Assembly: GCF_000344805.1 (NCBI RefSeq)
Contig: NC_020453.1
Location: forward strand, 4,001,001-4,065,000
Direction of reading: 5' to 3'
Length of the DNA stretch: 64,000 bases
From: Bradyrhizobium oligotrophicum S58
GTDB taxonomy: Bacteria > Pseudomonadota > Alphaproteobacteria > Rhizobiales > Xanthobacteraceae
The stretch's first letter is position 1. Each line of letters starts with the position of its first letter. A model generated the notes under the pieces. The model was not told the origin of the DNA, ran no database searches, and saw only the letters and a list, made by a program, of their open reading frames with translations. Position numbers and translations under genes: made by a program. Below, one piece after another: positions 60,092 to 64,000 of the stretch.

Positions 60092-61333
60092 GTGAAATCC
60101 AGCGACAACCTCACCATCGAACGCCCGACCTTTGTCACGCATCTCGAATGCGCGATGGAGGGCGATCATTATCCGGCGGACCAGATCCACAATCTCTCCA
60201 AGGCCGGCAAGCCGCTGCTGGTGCGCTACGATCTCGCTGGCGTGAAGCAGGCGCTCACGAAGGACGCGCTGGCGCAGCGGCCCGCCGACTTGTGGCGCTA
60301 TCGCGAGCTGCTGCCGGTGCGCAAGTGCCAGGACATCGTCAGCCTCGGCGAGGTCATGACGCCGCTGATCGCGTTGCCCAAGCTCGGCAAGAAGCTCGGC
60401 GGCGGCGAGATCATCGTGAAAGACGAGGGACGGCTGCCGACCGGCTCGTTCAAGGCGCGCGGTCTGGTGATGGCGGTGTCGATGGGCAAGGCGCTCGGCA
60501 TCAAGCACATGGCGATGCCGACCAATGGAAATGCAGGTGCTGCGCTCGCGGCCTACGCGACGTCCTGCGGCATCAAGACCACGATCTTCTGCCCGGCCGA
60601 TACGCCGGAGGTCAACGTCAGCGAGATCGAGCTGCAGGGCGCGACCGTGTACCGCGTCAACGGCCTCATCGATGATTGCGGCAAGATCGTCGGCGAAGGC
60701 AAGGCCAAGGTCGGCTGGTTCGACACGTCGACCTTGAAGGAGCCGTATCGCATCGAGGGCAAGAAGACGATGGGGCTCGAGCTCGCCGAGCAGCTCGGCT
60801 GGGACGTGCCCGACGTCATCTTCTATCCGACCGGCGGCGGCACCGGCCTGATCGGCATGTGGAAGGCGTTCGACGAACTCGAGAAAATTGGGTTCATTGG
60901 ATCAAAACGGCCGCGCATGGTCGCGGTGCAGGCCTCAGGCTGCGCGCCGATGGTGCGCGCGTTCGAAGCGGGCGTCGAGCATGCGACCCGCTGGGAGGAT
61001 GCTCACACCATCGCGTCCGGCATCCGCGTGCCGCAGGCCGTCGGGGATTTTCTCATCCTGCGGGCGGTGCGCGAGAGCAAAGGTTTCGCCATTGCGGTCG
61101 ATGACGAGAAGATTTCATCTGCGCTCACCGAAGTCGCGCGCGAGGAGGGGCTGCTGTTGTGCCCGGAAGGCGCGGCGACCTACGCCGCCTACAAGCAGAG
61201 CCTCGCCGACGGACGCGTGACGAAAAACGATCGCGTCATGCTGTTCAATTGCGCGACAGGACTTAAATATCCGCTGCCGCCGGTCACCCGCACGCTCGAT
61301 CGTCACCAGCCGATCGATTTCGGGCAGTTCTAA
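60092..61333 (+). CDS. Threonine synthase-like PLP enzyme
   Basis: A 413-residue fold-type II PLP enzyme. The PLP Lys is in GRLPTGSFKARGLVMAVS, with PTNGNAGAALAAYATSCGI and the phosphate-binding FYPTGGGTGLIGMWKAFDEL. The N-terminus (FVTHLECAMEGDHYPADQIH) is that of threonine-synthase-like proteins. Many alphaproteobacteria carry both a true thrC and this paralog, so the reaction is likely threonine synthesis or a related amino-acid step. GTG 60092 has GAAGG upstream. Confidence 0.85.
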   Translation: MKSSDNLTIERPTFVTHLECAMEGDHYPADQIHNLSKAGKPLLVRYDLAGVKQALTKDALAQRPADLWRYRELLPVRKCQDIVSLGEVMTPLIALPKLGKKLGGGEIIVKDEGRLPTGSFKARGLVMAVSMGKALGIKHMAMPTNGNAGAALAAYATSCGIKTTIFCPADTPEVNVSEIELQGATVYRVNGLIDDCGKIVGEGKAKVGWFDTSTLKEPYRIEGKKTMGLELAEQLGWDVPDVIFYPTGGGTGLIGMWKAFDELEKIGFIGSKRPRMVAVQASGCAPMVRAFEAGVEHATRWEDAHTIASGIRVPQAVGDFLILRAVRESKGFAIAVDDEKISSALTEVAREEGLLLCPEGAATYAAYKQSLADGRVTKNDRVMLFNCATGLKYPLPPVTRTLDRHQPIDFGQF

Positions 61334-61423
61334 CTAACAACCAGCACCGCGGCCTCGGGTACGTGCTCCGGCGCAGACGCATTGGCGTCTGTCGCCGGGG
61401 CGTGCGACACAAGGGAGGACGTG

Positions 61424-62395
61424 ATGCGACGAGCTCTTTGCGCCGTGCTGTTTGTGTGTCTTGCGCTGGTGCTGCCAGCGGGCGCCGACACCTATCCCTC
61501 GCGTCCGATCACGGTCATCGTGCCGTTCGCGGCCGGCGGGCCGTCGGATGCGATGATGCGGACCCTGGCCGAGCACATGAAGCAGACGCTCGGGCAGGCG
61601 GTGCTGGTCGAGAACGTGACCGGAGCGGGCGGCTCGATCGGCGTGGGGCGTGCGGTGCGCTCCAAGCCCGACGGCTACACCGTGAGCTTCGGCCATCTCG
61701 GCACCCATGTCGCCAACGGCGCGGTCTACCGGCTGGGCTACGATCTCGTCGCTGACCTCGAGCCGGTGGTGCTGCTGCCGAGCAATCCGATGATCATCGT
61801 CAGCAGGAACAACATTCCGGCCAAGTCGCTGGCCGAATTCCTGGCCTGGTTGAAAGCGCAGCCAGGCGCCGCGTCGGCGGGCACGGCCGGCAACGGTTCG
61901 GGCAGCCACATTGCCGGCCTGTATTTCGAGCAGGTCACCGGCATCAAGCTGCAATACGTGCCCTATCGCGGCACCGGGCCTGCGATGAACGATCTCATCG
62001 GCGGCCAGATCGATCTCATCGTCGACCAGACCTCGAATGCGATCAACCAGGTCCGCGCCGGCGCGATCCGCGCCTATGCCGTCACCGACGACAAGCGCCT
62101 CGACGGTGCCCCTGAGATTCCCACCACCGACGAGGCCGGCCTGCCCGGCTTCCATATGACGCTGTGGTCGGGGATGTGGCTGCCGAAGGGAACGGACCAT
62201 GAGATCGTCGCCCGGCTGAACGCGGCCGCCGTCGCCGCGCTCGATGATCCGGGTGTGCAGAAGCAGTTGAAAAACCTGGGGTTGCAGCTTCCGCCGGCGG
62301 ATCAGCTTGCCCCGGAGGCGCTCGGAACCCTGCAGAAGTCCGAGATCGCCAAATGGTGGCCGATGATCAAGGCGGCCGGTGTGTCTCCCGAGTAG
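61424..62395 (+). CDS. Bug-family (tripartite tricarboxylate transporter) substrate-binding protein
   Basis: A 323-residue periplasmic binding protein. A signal peptide (RRALCAVLFVCLALVLPAGA) is followed by YPSRPITVIVPFAAGGPSDA, VENVTGAGGSIGVGRAVRSK, YVPYRGTGPAMNDLIGGQID and WSGMWLPKGT, all typical of the Bug family. It would bind a carboxylate for a TctAB-type permease, but no permease genes adjoin it, so it is an orphan receptor. The start is ATG 61424 with AAGGGAGGA upstream; an upstream ATG in frame is not needed. Confidence 0.95.
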   Translation: MRRALCAVLFVCLALVLPAGADTYPSRPITVIVPFAAGGPSDAMMRTLAEHMKQTLGQAVLVENVTGAGGSIGVGRAVRSKPDGYTVSFGHLGTHVANGAVYRLGYDLVADLEPVVLLPSNPMIIVSRNNIPAKSLAEFLAWLKAQPGAASAGTAGNGSGSHIAGLYFEQVTGIKLQYVPYRGTGPAMNDLIGGQIDLIVDQTSNAINQVRAGAIRAYAVTDDKRLDGAPEIPTTDEAGLPGFHMTLWSGMWLPKGTDHEIVARLNAAAVAALDDPGVQKQLKNLGLQLPPADQLAPEALGTLQKSEIAKWWPMIKAAGVSPE

Positions 62396-62440
62396 GTGGC
62401 TTGGTATTCCAGTGTGCTGGTATGGTTGCGCCCAAGCCAC
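62396..62440 (+). terminator. Hairpin after the Bug gene
   Basis: A perfect 9-base stem (gtggcttgg 62396-62404 with ccaagccac 62432-62440) encloses a smaller hairpin (ccag-tgtg-ctgg). It begins right after the Bug stop. No T-run follows, so it may be a Rho-type or stabilising structure. Confidence 0.6.
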
Positions 62441-62488
62441 GAATGTTGCGGGGCCGCCACAGTTTACGAAGTTTTGGTAACAATCTCG

Positions 62489-62514
62489 GGCGCTCCGCAA
62501 CTGCGCCGCTTTTT
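62489..62514 (+). terminator. Weak terminator-like hairpin upstream of ilvD
   Basis: The 5-base stem ggcgc/gcgcc (62489-62493 with 62503-62507) is followed by five T at 62510-62514. It is short and could be chance, or a second terminator or an attenuator for ilvD. Confidence 0.3.
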
Positions 62515-62629
62515 GGCCACACGTGGTCGTGAAATACTTTGATCAGAATAGAACCAGTGCGTGCAAGGCTGCAGAAAATCCACCTCCAGGATTTTGGCGC
62601 CAGCAGAGCACCGGGAGGCCAGAACAGCG

Positions 62630-64000
62630 ATGGACGCGAAGACCGACATCAAGCGCAGGCTGCCCAGCCGTCACGTGACGGAAGGGCCCGAGCGTGCGCC
62701 GCATCGGTCCTATCTCTACGCGATGGGCCTTACCACGGCCCAGATCCACCAGCCCTTCGTCGGCGTCGCCTCGTGCTGGAACGAGGCCGCGCCCTGCAAC
62801 ATCGCGCTGATGCGGCAGGCCCAGGCGGTCAAGAAGGGCGTGGCGCATGCCGGCGGCACGCCGCGCGAATTCTGCACCATCACCGTGACCGACGGCATCG
62901 CGATGGGCCATGACGGCATGCGCTCGTCGCTGCCGTCGCGCGAGGCGATCGCCGATTCGGTCGAGCTGACGATTCGCGGCCATTCCTACGATGCGCTGGT
63001 CGGCCTTGCCGGCTGCGACAAATCGCTGCCGGGCATGATGATGGCGATGGTCCGGCTCAACGTGCCCTCGATCTTCATCTATGGCGGCTCGATCCTGCCG
63101 GGCAATTTCCGCGGCCAGCAGGTCACGGTGCAGGACATGTTCGAGGCCGTGGGCAAGCATTCGGTCGGTGCGATGTCCGACGAGGATCTCGACGAGCTCG
63201 AGCGTGTCGCCTGTCCGTCGGCCGGCGCCTGCGGCGCCCAGTTCACGGCCAATACGATGGCGACCGTGTCCGAGGCGATCGGGCTGGCGCTGCCTTACTC
63301 GGCCGGCGCTCCCGCGCCCTACGAGATCCGTGACGCGTTCTGCATGACCGCCGGCGAGCAGGTCATGGATCTGATCGCCGCCAACATCCGGCCCCGCGAC
63401 ATCGTCACCCGGGCGTCGCTGGAGAATGCGGCGGCGGTCGTGGCGGCATCGGGCGGATCGACTAATGCTGCGCTGCATCTACCTGCGATTGCGCACGAGG
63501 CTGGTATCAAGTTCGACTTATTCGACGTCGCCGAAATCTTCAAAAAGACACCTTATATCGCGGATTTGAAGCCGGGTGGCCGCTATGTCGCCAAAGACAT
63601 GTTCGAGGCTGGTGGCATTCCGCTCTTGATGAAGACGTTGCTCGACCATGGCTATTTGAACGGCGACTGCCTCACAGTCACCGGCCGGACGATCGCCGAA
63701 AACCTCAAAGGCGTGAAGTGGAATTCGCACCAGGACGTGGTGAGGCCGGCCGACCAGCCGATCACTGCAACCGGGGGTGTCGTCGGTCTGAAAGGCAATC
63801 TCGCGCCAGAGGGCGCGATCGTGAAAGTCGCGGGCATGTCGAACTTGAAATTCTCTGGGCCGGCCCGCTGCTTCGATCGGGAAGAGGATGCCTTTGAGGC
63901 CGTCCAGAAGCGCACCTACAAGGAAGGCGAAGTCATCGTCATTCGTTACGAGGGACCGCGCGGTGGTCCGGGCATGCGGGAAATGCTGCAGACCACGGCG
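62630..64000 (+). CDS. ilvD: Dihydroxy-acid dehydratase, 5' part (runs off the window)
   Basis: The first 457 codons of IlvD, the [Fe-S] enzyme that dehydrates dihydroxy-acids in valine, leucine and isoleucine synthesis; the family is about 570-615 residues, so the last part is cut off by the window. Seen: RSYLYAMGLTTAQIHQPFVG, TDGIAMGHDGMRSSLPSREA, the cluster Cys in GLAGCDKSLPGMMMA and CPSAGACGAQFTANTM, and the ASGGSTNAALHLPAIAHEAG motif. It starts at ATG 62630 with CGGGAGG upstream. A 7-base hairpin (aaaatcc/ggatttt, 62575-62595) precedes the ribosome site. From about 63470 the codons become less GC-rich than before, though still coding. Confidence 0.96.
   Translation, partial: MDAKTDIKRRLPSRHVTEGPERAPHRSYLYAMGLTTAQIHQPFVGVASCWNEAAPCNIALMRQAQAVKKGVAHAGGTPREFCTITVTDGIAMGHDGMRSSLPSREAIADSVELTIRGHSYDALVGLAGCDKSLPGMMMAMVRLNVPSIFIYGGSILPGNFRGQQVTVQDMFEAVGKHSVGAMSDEDLDELERVACPSAGACGAQFTANTMATVSEAIGLALPYSAGAPAPYEIRDAFCMTAGEQVMDLIAANIRPRDIVTRASLENAAAVVAASGGSTNAALHLPAIAHEAGIKFDLFDVAEIFKKTPYIADLKPGGRYVAKDMFEAGGIPLLMKTLLDHGYLNGDCLTVTGRTIAENLKGVKWNSHQDVVRPADQPITATGGVVGLKGNLAPEGAIVKVAGMSNLKFSGPARCFDREEDAFEAVQKRTYKEGEVIVIRYEGPRGGPGMREMLQTTA

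Noticed and set aside
62575..62595. Attenuator of ilvD based on the aaaatcc/ggatttt hairpin
   Set aside because: The stem is only seven pairs, has no T-run after it, and no leader peptide rich in Ile, Leu or Val was found; kept only as a note in the ilvD entry.

Overview
The window is a high-GC alphaproteobacterial chromosome segment, almost certainly from Bradyrhizobium or a very close relative. The reasons are the housekeeping gene order (ppiD-trpD-trpC-moaC; moeA-lexA-comEC; tpiA-secG-pyrG; kdsA/eno; ftsB-like-pdhA-pdhB-pdhC-lpd), a GTTC-N7-GTTC type SOS box in front of lexA, a lipoyl-domain-bearing E1-beta subunit, and two families of dispersed intergenic repeats of the kind that litter Bradyrhizobium genomes.

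Layout. (1) 1-8848: the right part of a genomic island. It carries a trypsin-like protease gene (cut by the window edge) behind a metallophosphoesterase gene, a divergent DUF2235 hydrolase with a membrane region, a TumE-type toxin gene overlapping a 532-residue HTH protein whose C-terminus looks like a dead ImmA/IrrE peptidase, then an excisionase-like gene and a tyrosine recombinase. The recombinase abuts a 3' fragment of comEC, so the island appears to be inserted inside comEC, at codons for a conserved membrane motif. (2) 8849-16.4 kb: comEC remnant, two small Bradyrhizobium-type hypothetical genes, lexA with its SOS box, moeA, and a LysR regulator divergent from a metallo-beta-lactamase-fold/alpha-beta hydrolase pair. 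(3) 16.5-25.2 kb: TfoX-like protein, HCCA-isomerase-like protein, a long non-coding stretch with a structured dispersed repeat, YihX-like phosphatase, FMN alpha-hydroxy-acid dehydrogenase, CtpA protease and a membrane GGDEF-EAL protein. This block lies between moaC and moeA, which are neighbours in many relatives. (4) 25.3-34.1 kb: moaC, trpC, trpD, ppiD on the minus strand and tpiA, secG, pyrG on the plus strand, with a GNAT/XRE-cupin pair between tpiA and secG. (5) 34.1-39.7 kb: PmtA-like methyltransferase, a two-component system, NIPSNAP protein, kdsA and an MFS transporter. (6) 39.7-45.6 kb: second copy of the structured repeat, then a type I restriction-modification operon (hsdM-hsdS-hsdR). 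(7) 45.6-64 kb: queF, eno, an MDR dehydrogenase, Tat-exported MBL hydrolase, serine hydrolase, FMN reductase, class II aldolase, GNAT, FtsB/DivIC-like protein, the pyruvate dehydrogenase genes, lpd, a threonine-synthase-like gene, a Bug-type binding protein and a 3'-truncated ilvD.

How it works together: the core encodes central carbon metabolism (tpiA, eno, pdhABC, lpd), CTP, tryptophan, branched-chain amino acid, KDO, queuosine and molybdenum cofactor synthesis, protein export and envelope proteolysis (secG, ppiD, ctpA). Genome conflict functions cluster in two places: the comEC island (protease/phosphoesterase, DUF2235, TumE pair) and the hsd operon. The most unusual items are the TumE/HTH-pseudopeptidase pair, the protease-phosphoesterase operon, and the two-copy repeat at 17711-18068 and 39857-40211, whose stems differ by compensatory base changes. 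No rRNA, tRNA or CRISPR array was recognised.
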